Below are positions 11,301-19,098 of a stretch of 64,000 bases of DNA, piece after piece. The DNA is from Fistularia commersonii (taxonomy: Eukaryota > Chordata > Actinopteri > Syngnathiformes > Fistulariidae). Every line of letters starts with the position of its first letter. Positions within the stretch are counted from its first letter, which is position 1. The notes below the pieces were generated by a model that saw only the letters and a program-made list of their open reading frames with translations, made no database searches and was not told where the DNA came from. The stretch spans positions 18,340,392 through 18,404,391 of the forward strand of contig JBBMNZ010000003.1 in the NCBI GenBank assembly GCA_037954325.1, written 5' to 3'. The position numbers and the translations under genes were made by a program.

Positions 11301-11946
11301 CAAATGACAAGCCGTGCCAATGATGTGAAGAACCAGGAATACATTTTTTAGCAAATACTGATTCAGTGAAAGAAGCAGTGAAGCCTTTTCCATGGCAACC
11401 CTGTTTCTTTTACCCCCTCTCATTAAAAACAAAAAGGTTCACACATTGCCTTTAGAAGGCTAACCTGGATTCAGTGGTACATTATATAATTTCTTACCTG
11501 TAACTTCACATGACAAAGCATGTGAGGTACACATGTGATATCATGATTTAAGCACAGATTTAACACATTTGTGCAGCAGAATAGCACAATGAAAAATAAA
11601 ATCGATGTAACTACTGCATGAAAGTGGCAGTATCTATCCCGGATCTTTTCCTTCTCTCTTGACAGCCTGCTCCTCCATGCTTTCAGGGATCCAGGACAAT
11701 CGGCAGAGCAAGGCTTTCAGCAGCAAGAGAATTCGCTCTCGTTGGCTCTTGCTCTACACGCTGGTCAATAACCCATCACTGCTGGGCTCCAGGAAACACT
11801 TCCAGACTCTGCAGGCCACCGACAATGTCCTCAACGGAACACCAAAGCATAGCTCTAAGATGGGCAGTGTGAAGGAAAGCAGCATGCAGAGTACAGAGTC
11901 TCTCCAGTCTACAGAGAACCAGACTAATCAAGATAAAACTGACTGA
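2247..11946 (+). CDS. stra6: STRA6, retinol-binding protein receptor (15 exons; N-terminus missing)
   Basis: STRA6 is a multi-pass plasma-membrane receptor that binds retinol-loaded RBP4 and releases retinol into the cell; it also binds calmodulin. Coding exons placed by splice sites and similarity are 2247-2332, 2416-2555, 3094-3260, 4250-4357, 5156-5223, 5721-5800, 5965-6026, 6106-6268, 6362-6437, 7000-7133, 9087-9204, 9305-9406, 9632-9795, 10474-10611 and 11687-11946. They total 1866 nt, stay in phase throughout, and give 621 residues plus a stop. Family hallmarks are FYYPILYYPL, WQKVDCPKTPE, AFLLLGFGIVLSDDR, CWMGLTGYQAA, ALYNIVHLGRIDVSLL, KVEVSQTHPVMKAFC and LLYTLVNNPSLLGSRKHF. Fish STRA6 is about 670 residues, so roughly 45 N-terminal residues are absent and probably encoded before the window. 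Convergent islr2 next door supports stra6 rather than the stra6-like paralogue. Large introns hold LINE fragments and a CA repeat. I saw no frameshift or premature stop in the exons. Confidence 0.95.
2416..2555 (+). CDS. stra6: stra6 exon (residues 29-75)
   Basis: The acceptor is gatctcacag and the donor is AAAG|GTGAAT. It encodes SPAHFLDQ, matching the conserved SPV(D/N)FL segment of the family, and then a hydrophobic helix VMAVFGLLFSKL. One base is carried into the next exon, where it completes a GAA codon. Confidence 0.87.
3094..3260 (+). CDS. stra6: stra6 exon (residues 76-131)
   Basis: The acceptor follows a pyrimidine tract ending ctttttag; the donor is GAG|GTGGGA. It encodes IFYYPILYYPL and HFGVLLWQKVDCPKTPE, among the best conserved STRA6 segments. 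It ends in phase 0. Confidence 0.95.
4250..4357 (+). CDS. stra6: stra6 exon (residues 132-167)
   Basis: The acceptor is tctctgtag and the donor is GAG|GTGAGA. It has 36 whole codons. IYKFYSLLASLPQ opens a membrane helix that ends in QFPLLFVKG. Confidence 0.95.
5156..5223 (+). CDS. stra6: stra6 exon (residues 168-189)
   Basis: The acceptor is tgtgcacag and the donor is CAG|GTGACC. It encodes SSYYNDYVKSLLKKRP, a basic cytosolic stretch matching the SSYYRDYVKK-type segment of fish STRA6. It leaves two bases. Confidence 0.9.
5721..5800 (+). CDS. stra6: stra6 exon (residues 190-216)
   Basis: The acceptor is attctatag and the donor is AAG|GTGAGT. It encodes a lysine-rich linker followed by VPKSYIYLPEK, equivalent to the family YIYTPE segment before the next helix. 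Confidence 0.9.
5965..6026 (+). CDS. stra6: stra6 exon (residues 217-237)
   Basis: The acceptor is tctttcag and the donor is CAT|GTAAGT. It encodes FRFPLKLAVSAFVALVAIY, a membrane helix with the conserved FPLKL entry. Confidence 0.92.
6106..6268 (+). CDS. stra6: stra6 exon (residues 238-291)
   Basis: The acceptor is gtctttcag and the donor is GAAG|GTTTGT. It encodes LLLVVLVVPTLHIVRAG and ENIAFLLLGFGIVLSDDR, strongly conserved in STRA6. It leaves one base. Confidence 0.95.
6362..6437 (+). CDS. stra6: stra6 exon (residues 292-316)
   Basis: The acceptor is tttttgccag and the donor is CACAG|GTGAGT. It encodes the helix VCYLCAMTMSCMVSLTML and then MKSLVLHR. The conserved arginine codon is split by the intron. 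Confidence 0.93.
7000..7133 (+). CDS. stra6: stra6 exon (residues 317-361)
   Basis: The acceptor is atacacaag and the donor is ATTG|GTAAAG. It encodes SNLRGLYKGEIYNLYHSQK and CWMGLTGYQAA, typical of the central loop and following helix. Confidence 0.95.
7914..8232 (+). repeat. Teleost interspersed repeat, CCATCCAT-TTATCCGCTTATCC family
   Basis: The segment starts ccatccatcttatccgctta, continues with ggtcacgggg, ctggactggtcgccagtc, gagaacatgcaaattccaca and gaaaggtcc, and ends actaaccactgcgctac. This mosaic is a very common fish repeat. Its tRNA-like end suggests a SINE or the 3' part of a LINE; I cannot fix the class. A second copy lies near 60.7 kb in the same orientation and a worn one near 45.3 kb in the opposite orientation. 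Confidence 0.75.
8637..8945 (-). mobile_element. Rex3 (RTE) LINE 3' fragment in a stra6 intron
   Basis: Read on the - strand this is the 3' end of Rex3 ORF2: conserved nucleotide blocks for the tail after the reverse-transcriptase core, then the gcttatccgaagtcgggtcg block and a CCATCC-type tail at 8641. It is 5' truncated, as is usual for LINE insertions, and has small deletions. It is antisense to stra6. Confidence 0.8.
9087..9204 (+). CDS. stra6: stra6 exon (residues 362-400)
   Basis: The acceptor is tcttggcag and the donor is CCTG|GTGAGT. It encodes the very hydrophobic IQTVVFFICFVFLVFLVIIP followed by YGRNLIVFEIAGRAW. Confidence 0.94.
9305..9406 (+). CDS. stra6: stra6 exon (residues 401-434)
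   Basis: The acceptor is aacacctcag and the donor is ACAA|GTATGT. It encodes PAWVTLILVTVLQHAIS and then a charged loop ending in TRDLNN, conserved in fish STRA6. Confidence 0.94.
9543..9561. repeat. Poly-G run in a stra6 intron
   Basis: An almost pure run of G interrupts ordinary intron sequence between two stra6 exons. The exact length is uncertain because such runs are prone to sequencing error. Confidence 0.8.
9632..9795 (+). CDS. stra6: stra6 exon (residues 435-489)
   Basis: The acceptor is ttatttgcag and the donor is CCAG|GTAAGA. It encodes SLFLLTYLLFLVNMVVGVI and ALYNIVHLGRIDVSLLHR, diagnostic for the C-terminal part of the receptor core. Confidence 0.96.
9796..10473 (+). other. stra6 intron, AT-rich
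   Basis: The intron contains several A or T homopolymers and a short ATGAATGAA-type tandem near 9.88 kb. No gene or mobile element is recognised. Confidence 0.6.
10474..10611 (+). CDS. stra6: stra6 exon (residues 490-535)
   Basis: The acceptor is ccctccag and the donor is AAG|GTACAC, running straight into a CA repeat. It encodes YRYYTHFLKVEVSQTHPVMK and AFCGLLLD. The end KIKDAEE joins the GIQ of the last exon. Confidence 0.94.
10614..10636. repeat. (CA)n microsatellite at a stra6 splice donor
   Basis: An uninterrupted AC/CA tract begins directly after the GT of the splice donor at 10612-10613, so the 5' splice site itself reads GTACACAC. Confidence 0.95.
10690..10965 (+). mobile_element. 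RTE-like LINE 3' fragment in the last stra6 intron
   Basis: The translated segment TEARLRWFSHVQRRDSEYIG followed by GRRMLELELPGRRSRGRPTR is the conserved C-terminus of a fish RTE-like LINE ORF2. It ends in an AAGAAG-rich tail. It is the same family as the copies near 22.7-25.0 kb and 41.7-43.3 kb and differs from Rex3. It is 5' truncated and sense to stra6. Confidence 0.8.
11687..11946 (+). CDS. stra6: stra6 last coding exon (residues 536-621 and stop)
   Basis: With the acceptor ctttcag the protein reads through DAEE-GIQ, the family pattern (human EEDEGMQ). A second acceptor 21 bases upstream (gacag, exon start 11666) would add seven in-frame residues. The exon encodes a basic helix and LLYTLVNNPSLLGSRKHF, a conserved C-terminal segment in the cytosolic tail that includes calmodulin-contacting regions in the family. 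A polar Ser/Thr/Gln-rich tail follows. The stop is TGA at 11944-11946. Confidence 0.93.
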
Positions 11947-11979
11947 GATCACTTAAGTAAAGTCAGCCGTATAGTTCAA

Positions 11980-11985
11980 AATAAA
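11980..11985 (+). promoter_or_regulatory. Candidate stra6 polyadenylation signal (proximal)
   Basis: AATAAA lies 34 bases after the stra6 stop codon. It would give a very short 3' UTR, so a later signal may be the one mainly used. Confidence 0.35.
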
Positions 11986-12528
11986 ATCAGACTTTCTACT
12001 TGTAATGCTATGTGTTCACATTACAAAATCCAGTATGCCTTCAGAGCAACCACTTAATCTGTTTATTGAACCAAAGACTTTCCTGTTTAGCAAAACACGT
12101 CCAAATGTATGTTCCATAAAATATCATACTGGACTGCAATGCATTTCATACTGACATATCCTATATTCATAATCGCTATGAAACCATACCAGACTAACCC
12201 AGAAGACAGTAAAAGACTTCTATTTGGCCATAATAATTCCATCAATTGTCTTTCAATAGTAAGAATACATTTTCCCTCATTAGGCTTGATGGATGGTTGA
12301 GCATCTTTGATTTAGCCAATTGTAGTCAATTGTGGGGAAATACGTGGAGTCAAAGATGTACTATAAAAAAGAGTGATGTGTGAAAAGCCACATTTTTAAA
12401 TACAATCCTAATATTTTCACAACACTAGAAATAATGGTTCTCAAATATTTGTAGTCACATGAGGAAAGAAGGAAGTTCAATATGACTTTTAGATGCTGAA
12501 AAGAAACTGAAGGAATTTAAAACAAGAA

Positions 12529-12534
12529 AATAAA
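12529..12534 (+). promoter_or_regulatory. Candidate stra6 polyadenylation signal (distal)
   Basis: AATAAA about 580 bases past the stop lies in AT-rich DNA with no repeat before it. A 3' UTR of about 0.6 kb is plausible. The sequence alone cannot choose between the two signals. Confidence 0.35.
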
Positions 12535-13915
12535 TATTATTTAAATCTTATTTTCTTATTGCCTATTCTAAACTTAACTGGACTTTAATTAGAGTGGTGT
12601 TAGACAATCGCCCAGATTTATTTAAGACAGACAGACAGACAACACTTGTGTTGCCAGACCAACATTGAATTTACTGGATGCCTTGGAGAACTAGTCACTG
12701 CAAACACATTACTGCTGAGAGAAAAAAAAAAAAAAAACAACTTTTGAGAGCAGTGCTGTTATTGTAGCGGTTTGATTGGAAATGATTAAGCCTGTGTTTT
12801 CGGTCACATCATGTTGAAATTCTCACTGTCCTGCTGGTGGCCAGATAATCAACTGAAGCATCATTGTTAACTATATCCAGGCCAACACAACAATGATTGG
12901 TTTGACACTGATTGTTGGTTTTCGATAGCCATCCGGTTTTCTATCAGGTAGGTGACAAAGTCAAACAAAGGCTGATCAAAAGCTTACTTACAGTGCAACT
13001 TGTCTGTGGGGAACAACACCTGACACCCGCTGTAGGTCGCATATGCTTTTACTCAAAATTGTGTATTAATTATGACTCTTATATGCCAGTGTTCCCTTAC
13101 TTCATTTTCAATAAATGTGTTGAGAAAGAAATCTGCCTCCTGTGTAATGAGTGTCAGCTTATGGAATGTGTTTGCTTTCTTGTGACTTGTGCACTCAGCA
13201 CATTGTGGAACGCACACAAATACAAGGGCTGTAATACTCTCATACCAATCACCTCATGCAGGCATTTTAAAGTGCTCCGTACACAAGGCAGTAAACAATT
13301 GCTGAATATAGGATTAGATATGGAGTAATTTGACAAAAGTACAAGTTTTTGGATTGTATTATGCAGTTGTGTACAGGCAAGCACAATGTCCATCTTGATT
13401 AATGACAGTATAATGACAGCTATGAGAAATGGCTCAGAGTGAATCCAATCATGCTGATGCAGGCTGTGACATTATGTTCTCAGTTCTTCGAGCTGCCAAA
13501 CAAAAAACGTATTAAAAAAATATTTCTTTGAATGTATTAAAAATACCCTTATTATTGTTATCCAGGGTGAAAACAGTATCTCCATCTCAGTAATGATTCC
13601 AAAAGCATGAAACAAAGAAAAAACATAATTTACAATTGTAGAGAAACAGGATGAAGGTATCACGTGACCTGAGTAGTAAAATAATTCACAAGCGAACCAA
13701 TATTTAGACCCTGCTCTCTGTCTGTTGATTTGGAAAGGCTCAATTTGCCTTTTCAAGGTAATTACAGACACTCACATGTAAAAGGAAAAGTTTTACACTG
13801 GTAAAGAAGAAAAGCCTGACAATAAACCACATAAACCAAATGATCTAAGACAGGGCTGTCAAAGTCATTTTCACTGCGGGCCACATCAGCATAATGGTTG
13901 CCTTCAAATGGACAC

Positions 13916-13999
13916 ATAAGATAAGATAAGATAAGATAAGATAAGATAAGATAAGATAAGATAAGATAAGATAAGATAAGATAAGATAAGATAAGATAA
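13916..13999. repeat. (ATAAG)n microsatellite
   Basis: About 16 near-perfect copies of a 5-mer GATAA/ATAAG. It abuts actttattgatccccatagg, the hallmark of a widespread fish interspersed repeat whose tail is often this pentamer. It sits between the hAT terminus and its zinc-finger remnant. Confidence 0.95.
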
Positions 14000-14150
14000 A
14001 CTTTATTGATCCCCATAGGAGAAAATCTTTCGTCACAGCAGCATAACAGTTATAGTGTCAAAAATAAAAATATGAATGTAAATATGAATAGAGAGACTGT
14101 TAGAGGACATAAAATAGCAAAGACATTTATGAATAAATAGAGAACGGGGA
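14000..14150 (-). repeat. Fish repeat with TTTATTGATCC end
   Basis: The segment following the GATAA tract begins actttattgatcccc, seen at the end of many fish short interspersed repeats. It most likely entered together with the tract, splitting the hAT remnant. The other boundary is not clear. Confidence 0.45.
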
Positions 14151-14469
14151 GAAGAACAACAGCAACAACATCAGGGATAAGAATGGACAACAGACAACAT
14201 TTCTTGTTTTTCTGGAGGGCTAACTTTGGCATACTTAGCTCTGTGTTTGGTGTCAAAATGCCGACATACATTGAACTCTTTGACAACCGACACTGCCTCA
14301 TAACACAAAAGACATACCCCTTTTTCCTCCTTGAAACACAAACATGTATTCACCTTCCCATCTTTCTTGAAACAGTCTTCCATCTGCATCAACTGTTCTC
14401 TCCCACTTTCTCAATTCCACTTGTTGAAAATCGCATAGATGTGGATACACTGCAATCTAATGGCTGGAT

Positions 14470-14470
<1 letters not shown>

Positions 14471-14529
<59 letters not shown>
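14471..14529. repeat. (CA)n microsatellite
   Basis: About 29 uninterrupted CA units. It creates artificial Thr-His or Val-Cys open frames on the two strands. Confidence 0.97.
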
Positions 14530-14531
<2 letters not shown>

Positions 14532-16274
14532 ATCAATATGCTAGTATGCTTAGCATATTAAATGTGGTATTCACCAAATCTCACCATCTGTTAGAAATAG
14601 TTTGACTCTTTTTGACCTTGGTCTCTTCCCTTCCAGTCTCCACCTGGCGCACAATTGCCCTCTTTTATGGGCTTATTTTTTGATTCCTTTGCAGACTGTT
14701 CTCATTCACCCAACATGTGAACCCTCTATGCATGGTCTTAAATGAACCCACTTTTTCCCTTCATCTTCATTCTAACAGGACAATGTTAAACTTGAGTTCA
14801 TTTGTAAAGTATCAAGTCATTTGCAGATTCATTCATCATAATTAACTACAAATCAACCAATCAATCGATTGATTAATTCATCAAACAATCAATCAATCGC
14901 CAGACAGTTAATGTATTTCGTGATCTTATAAAGATCACTAGATTAATAACAAGCCAGGAGAATAAATGTACACAATTTGCATAAGGATATTGTCTGCATG
15001 TTAGCACTAGCACATGTCAGGTAGCAGATGAAATGATTATTATTGATCATTTATAAATGGTTCTTGATATGTTGAGGGTAAAGAGCGAGATAACATGATC
15101 AGTCAGTCAGGATTCCTTTATTGAGGCACGTAGAATTAACTGGTAAATCATACTGAAACACTTTGATGAAATTATACCATTTCTGTATCACAAACATACA
15201 CAACAGACAGACAGATCTTGTTTTTCACTGACAGAAAAAAATATACAGCACAGTGAGATTCACAGTACCATCATGCAGTTTATCTACACTAAACACACAC
15301 ACACACACACACACACACAGTGAGAAACTACAGGAGGAGTGACACAAGACCAGATTACAAAGGAGGATTTTTTTCACACCAAGAGCATTTTTTATGTTAT
15401 ACATGGCAGGAGAAGTCATTACTCAACCACATTTTACCAGCCTGACAAGAGAGTTTATTCATTTCGATTCAGCACAATTACAATTATTTAAGAGATACTT
15501 AGGTTACAGCAGCTGACAATATAATGGCTGAATCTTTGAGACAAAACAGATTTCACATTTATTCTGCAACGATTCATTGGGCTCCTCTGTTAAAGAATGC
15601 GGCTACTTGACTCTGAAAAAACACAGTATTCTCTAAAAGTCTCAATAACATCATAGTCATTATTGGAATGTAGTTCACAATTTGCTTACTTAATTGTAGG
15701 ACGTGTTCAGTGAATTCCACAACTCATTTTGTGTCACTTTAATTTATCAACAAATAGAAACAGAAATGTTCTAAACAAACAAACTACTCTGTAAAAGTAC
15801 TGCTCGTTTGGTGGGCAGTCTTGAGACCAGTACCTGTTCCAGTTAAAACATGAGCTCTAATCCCTGTTCAGTGGCTTGCATAAGAACATTATGCTGAAAC
15901 CACTTTGATATTCTAATGTCTTCTAACATTAGCCTGATTTTGACACAACGGTCCGTGGTGCCCAGTAACAGGGGCAATGAAATGAAATGAAAATTGGTCT
16001 TTGTGTCCATGGTAACTATAAAACTATGGCCGGACACTTATAAGGTGAGCGTAGCCCAAAGACGGGGGACTAGAAGTGGTAAATTTCCCGCAAATTTTGA
16101 AATTTTCTTTGAGTTCTGTAATTTGCTACCGACATTTTATTTTTATATAAGCATGTGATACTATTTTACCATTGGTGTAAGAAATAAGCAAAATATTACA
16201 TCAAACTGTATTCTAAAACCAGTCGACTAGCCAGCCAGAGTAATCGAGTCCATTCATAAGAGCAACAGAGAAGC
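14530..16274. other. Intergenic DNA between stra6 and islr2
   Basis: AT-rich DNA with a CA tract at 15293-15319 and short CAATCAAT-type runs near 14.85 kb. TTTATT at about 15.11 kb reads AATAAA on the - strand and could end a long islr2 transcript. No gene is recognised. Confidence 0.55.
15293..15319. repeat. (CA)n microsatellite
   Basis: A pure AC/CA run of about 13 units. Confidence 0.95.
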
Positions 16275-16828
16275 ACCATATTTTCCACACTATAAGGCGC
16301 ACCTAAAAGCCTTTAATTTTCTCAAAAACCGACAGTGCGCCTTATAATCCAAAGCGCCTTATATATGGATCAATATTGGTTAACTTTGGCTACCGTAGTC
16401 GGGGGGCGTTGCCAAAGTAGCAGCGGTAAAAACGGTAAAGGGGAATTCCAGTCCTCCACACTTGTGTGTGTTTAAAGACCCCAAAATGGCCCCTTTCAAG
16501 AGATACACTTACGACGCAGAGTTCAAAATCAAGCCGATCAGTCACGCAGTAGAACATGTGAATAGAGCAGGAGCTAGAGAATTCAACATCAATAAATCAA
16601 TGGTATGGAAGTGGAGGAAGCAAGAAGATGACCTGCGCCAAGTGAAGCAGACCAAACAGTTTCCAAGGAAACAAAGCGAGATGGCCACAGTTGGGAGTGG
16701 GACTGTAGTTTCTATTCTCTGCGCCTTATAATGCGGTATGCCTTATATGTGAAAACAGTTTTAAAATAAGCCATTCACTGAAGGTGCGCCTTATATTCCA
16801 ATGCGCCTTATAGTGTGGAAAATACGGT
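16275..16828 (+). mobile_element. Short pogo-type DNA transposon with terminal inverted repeats
   Basis: The ends are inverted repeats: left accatattttccacactata and right, read in reverse, accgtattttccacactata. Both are followed by AGGCGC, and further internal copies of the GCGCCTTAT block are present. At 554 bp the element is far shorter than a full pogo element and has lost most of its transposase. A TA target duplication is not clear. It lies 116 bp past the islr2 stop, possibly inside its 3' UTR. Confidence 0.85.
16486..16731 (+). pseudogene. Pogo transposase N-terminal fragment (CENP-B-type HTH)
   Basis: From an ATG at 16486 the frame reads MAPFKRYTYDAEFK and then REFNINKSMVWKWRKQEDDL. 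This is the first DNA-binding helix-turn-helix of pogo-family transposases. After about 65 residues it runs into the transposon terminus and stops. The second HTH and the DDE nuclease are absent, so it cannot transpose by itself. The HTH frame is still open. Confidence 0.75.
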
Positions 16829-16944
16829 CAGTGACAACTGAGCGACAGTTGATGTACAAACAGAAACTGCACCCGCTACATTTACCTACATTTACCATGG
16901 CAATTAAAATTGCACTTTTTGAGATGACAATATGTCAGACAGAG

Positions 16945-19089
16945 TTACTGATTAGGATATTTGTAGTTGTTTATAATATTCACAGCCTCCGCTCCCAAAG
17001 GGAGCCTATCGCTGACCTCTGATCCCACCTCACAGTCATCGGAATTCCCTCTACATTGAGACAAAGAGAAGGACTCAGTCACTACACTTTCCTCTGTATC
17101 GGCTTCTTTCTCCCCATCTACACTCTCAGTGTCCCCCTCCTCCTCATCCAGCTGGCTGACAGTAATATTCCTCTGGGACTCTGTTTGCTTTGTGTGGATG
17201 TTGAGATTAGTGGCAAGGGTTTTTTCGATGCTGTACTGGTCTTTAGCCTTGAGGATCATCTTGTATGTTTTGCAACGGTATTTGTAAACCAAGTGGAAAC
17301 ACATGGCGCCCAGAAGTGGGACAGTAGACACAGTGAGGAGGCAGATGCTGACAGAGATGATGATGAGTAAGTTGGGCAACTTTCTCCTGGTGGTGAACAG
17401 CACCTGCACTTCACAGTCCCCCCCATTATAAGTCAAACACAAAGAGTAATTGGTACCAGGTCGCAAACCACTGAATGGGTAGGTGTTCACACCCTCCTTA
17501 ATTCGAGTCCATTGCACAGCTGAGTGTTTGGTGTCAGATGCTATACACAGATACAAACTGTTTGACTGGACTTTTTCAGTAACACTTGTAGGATCCCCGG
17601 TCTCCTCGCTGATATGGTCCAGGCTCTCAGAATCACCGGTGGTGGCAGTCTGCTTGGAGCTCTTGTCTTTGGGTATAAGAAGAGGGTTAAGCCATACTGT
17701 TGCTTCTGTTTCTGACACCCCTAAGGCAATGACACCAAAGTCAAACGTGTACTGCTTAATATCATCCAAGCTACCATTTAAGATGTGGCTAGAAATATAT
17801 TTTGTGTTAGCCGTCAAGCCACACTTACTGGAATTTATTGGATTTTCATCAAGGGAATGGGACTGGACCCTTGTGGATATGAAAGTGGGCCAGATTTTTA
17901 TGACTTCTTTTATCATTGGTTCAGGGGGATGCACGGAATCAGAAACAGATGTTTTGTTTGCTGGTTGGCGTACACTTAGTTGCTGCTTTTTAGTCGAAAT
18001 TATTGTTGTGGTCCACTCTTTGACGGGTGTCGGTTTTGGTAAAGCCACCACTTCCACAAACAACGATTCCTCAGCTTTACCCAATGAATTTGCTGCACTG
18101 CAGATGTAGTTGCCGCTATCTTGCCTCTTGAGGTGCAAAATAATTAGAGTGCCGTTATTATAGACTCTTGCAGAATTGTGAGACCTTGAGGAGTCCGTAT
18201 TTGATTCGGCAAAGTCATTGTCAGTAAATGATAAATTCACCCCTTGTCTTTGGCTTTTGTTGTGAATATACCATGTGACCCTTGGCTTTGGGTTCCCATT
18301 GAAAAGACATGTTAAAATCAATGCACTGTCCTCATAGAATGATGCGTTATGAACGCTTGGCTCTGTTTGGATTGCAACAGTTGGGATTGTACACTTTGAC
18401 TGTGGCATATTTGCTATCCTTTCCCCCTTCAGTTCCTCTGGACTTTCACAAATAATCATAGCCTTCTCTGAGACAGAGATGGTGGTCGTGGAAATCCAGT
18501 CTCTCAGCCAGTTAAGAGAGCAGTTGCATTCAAAAGGATTGTTATAGATTTGTAGATGGGACAAAGATATGAGTTCATCAAAAGTGCCTTCAGCTATGGT
18601 TAAGAACCTGTTATTGCTGAGATGAAGAGATCTCAGGTCTTTGAGGTTGGATAAGGCATCTTTTGGCAGATTGACCATCTCATTGTGGTTCATCTTCAGC
18701 AGTTGCAGCGCTGTGAGATTTTCAAGATCTTCCCAAGGAAAGTCTATGATTCTGTTGTGGCTAATGTCGAAGTAGCGTAAATGAACCAGAGGAGCGAGGG
18801 TCCCTATTTCGATAGATATGATTTCATTATGAGTCATCCACAGCGACGTCACTTGAGTATAATTATCAAAACTCCCAAATGGAATCAGGGTGATCCTGTT
18901 AGCCGAAAGACTCAAGCTTGTAACATTGGGAGGCAAATCGGCTGGAATTTCAGTCAAGTCTCTGGAGGAGCAATAAGCAAAATGACGGCCGTGTCTATCT
19001 AAGCAGGTACAGCGCTCGCAGCCGTCGAGACCAGTGTTGAGGAAAGTGGAGATCCACAAAGTGAAGTAGAAGATGTGTGTCAGTGCCAT
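16945..19089 (-). CDS. islr2: ISLR2 / LINX, LRR-Ig transmembrane protein
   Basis: 714 residues. Signal peptide 1-20. LRRNT with C24, C27, C29 and C40. Five leucine-rich repeats, about 54-180. LRRCT with C188, C190, C214 and C233. One Ig domain, about 236-347 (C261, W273, DSGNYIC at 324-330). A fibronectin-like region, about 430-566 (W527, GLRPGTNYSLCL). A membrane helix, about 573-596. An acidic cytosolic tail ends DRLPLGAEAVNI, identical to human ISLR2. The family works at the neuronal surface with Trk/Ret receptors in axon guidance and branching. Nearly all coding sequence is in one exon, as in mammals. The start is the ATG at 19087-19089, nine bases inside the exon, with a strong context (A at -3, G at +4). 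An upstream in-frame ATG in the 5' exon is an alternative. The open frame continues upstream of the acceptor, but that part is intron. Confidence 0.96.
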   Translation of the reverse strand: MALTHIFYFTLWISTFLNTGLDGCERCTCLDRHGRHFAYCSSRDLTEIPADLPPNVTSLSLSANRITLIPFGSFDNYTQVTSLWMTHNEIISIEIGTLAPLVHLRYFDISHNRIIDFPWEDLENLTALQLLKMNHNEMVNLPKDALSNLKDLRSLHLSNNRFLTIAEGTFDELISLSHLQIYNNPFECNCSLNWLRDWISTTTISVSEKAMIICESPEELKGERIANMPQSKCTIPTVAIQTEPSVHNASFYEDSALILTCLFNGNPKPRVTWYIHNKSQRQGVNLSFTDNDFAESNTDSSRSHNSARVYNNGTLIILHLKRQDSGNYICSAANSLGKAEESLFVEVVALPKPTPVKEWTTTIISTKKQQLSVRQPANKTSVSDSVHPPEPMIKEVIKIWPTFISTRVQSHSLDENPINSSKCGLTANTKYISSHILNGSLDDIKQYTFDFGVIALGVSETEATVWLNPLLIPKDKSSKQTATTGDSESLDHISEETGDPTSVTEKVQSNSLYLCIASDTKHSAVQWTRIKEGVNTYPFSGLRPGTNYSLCLTYNGGDCEVQVLFTTRRKLPNLLIIISVSICLLTVSTVPLLGAMCFHLVYKYRCKTYKMILKAKDQYSIEKTLATNLNIHTKQTESQRNITVSQLDEEEGDTESVDGEKEADTEESVVTESFSLSQCRGNSDDCEVGSEVSDRLPLGAEAVNIINNYKYPNQ

Positions 19090-19098
19090 TTTCTGATC

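Larger units (their letters stand above)
11947..13850. other. stra6 3' UTR and intergenic DNA
   Basis: After the stra6 stop there is AT-rich DNA with candidate polyA signals. An open frame of 138 codons at 12912-13328 (+) overlaps one on the other strand and shows no domain or repeat. I see no supported gene and in particular no LRR protein like ISLR. Confidence 0.6.
13851..14410 (-). mobile_element. hAT transposon remnant with zinc-finger fragment
   Basis: The left edge cagggctgtcaaagtcattt followed by gcgggccacatcagcataat is a known fish hAT terminus. On the - strand at 14171-14392 a peptide has CLLCYEAVSVVKEFNVCRHF and then DTKH. This C-x2-C...H-x4-H pattern matches the N-terminal BED-like finger of hAT transposases of the GTF2IRD2/SCAND3 type. 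The catalytic part and right terminus are missing, and a GATAA-tract repeat has inserted inside. The copy is inactive. Confidence 0.65.

Noticed and set aside
11220..11352. Possible extra stra6 exon after tacttttcag
   Set aside because: The acceptor-like site is followed by a frame that stops within about 17 codons and has no family similarity. The flanking exons already join in phase.
11666..11686. The upstream acceptor as the main start of the last stra6 exon
   Set aside because: It breaks the conserved EE-GIQ junction by seven residues, so the downstream acceptor was chosen. The upstream one is kept only as an alternative.
12912..13328. 138-codon open frame between stra6 and islr2
   Set aside because: Cysteine-rich by chance in TG-rich DNA, overlapped by an opposite-strand frame, with no LRR or other motif. 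It is not ISLR.
13916..13999. Regular repeats as a possible CRISPR-like array
   Set aside because: This and the other arrays (29190, 40039, 44601) are direct microsatellites without spacers, in a vertebrate genome.
14183..14605. 140-codon open frame on the + strand
   Set aside because: It is antisense to the hAT zinc-finger remnant and ends in a CA-tract Thr-His run. There is no domain.
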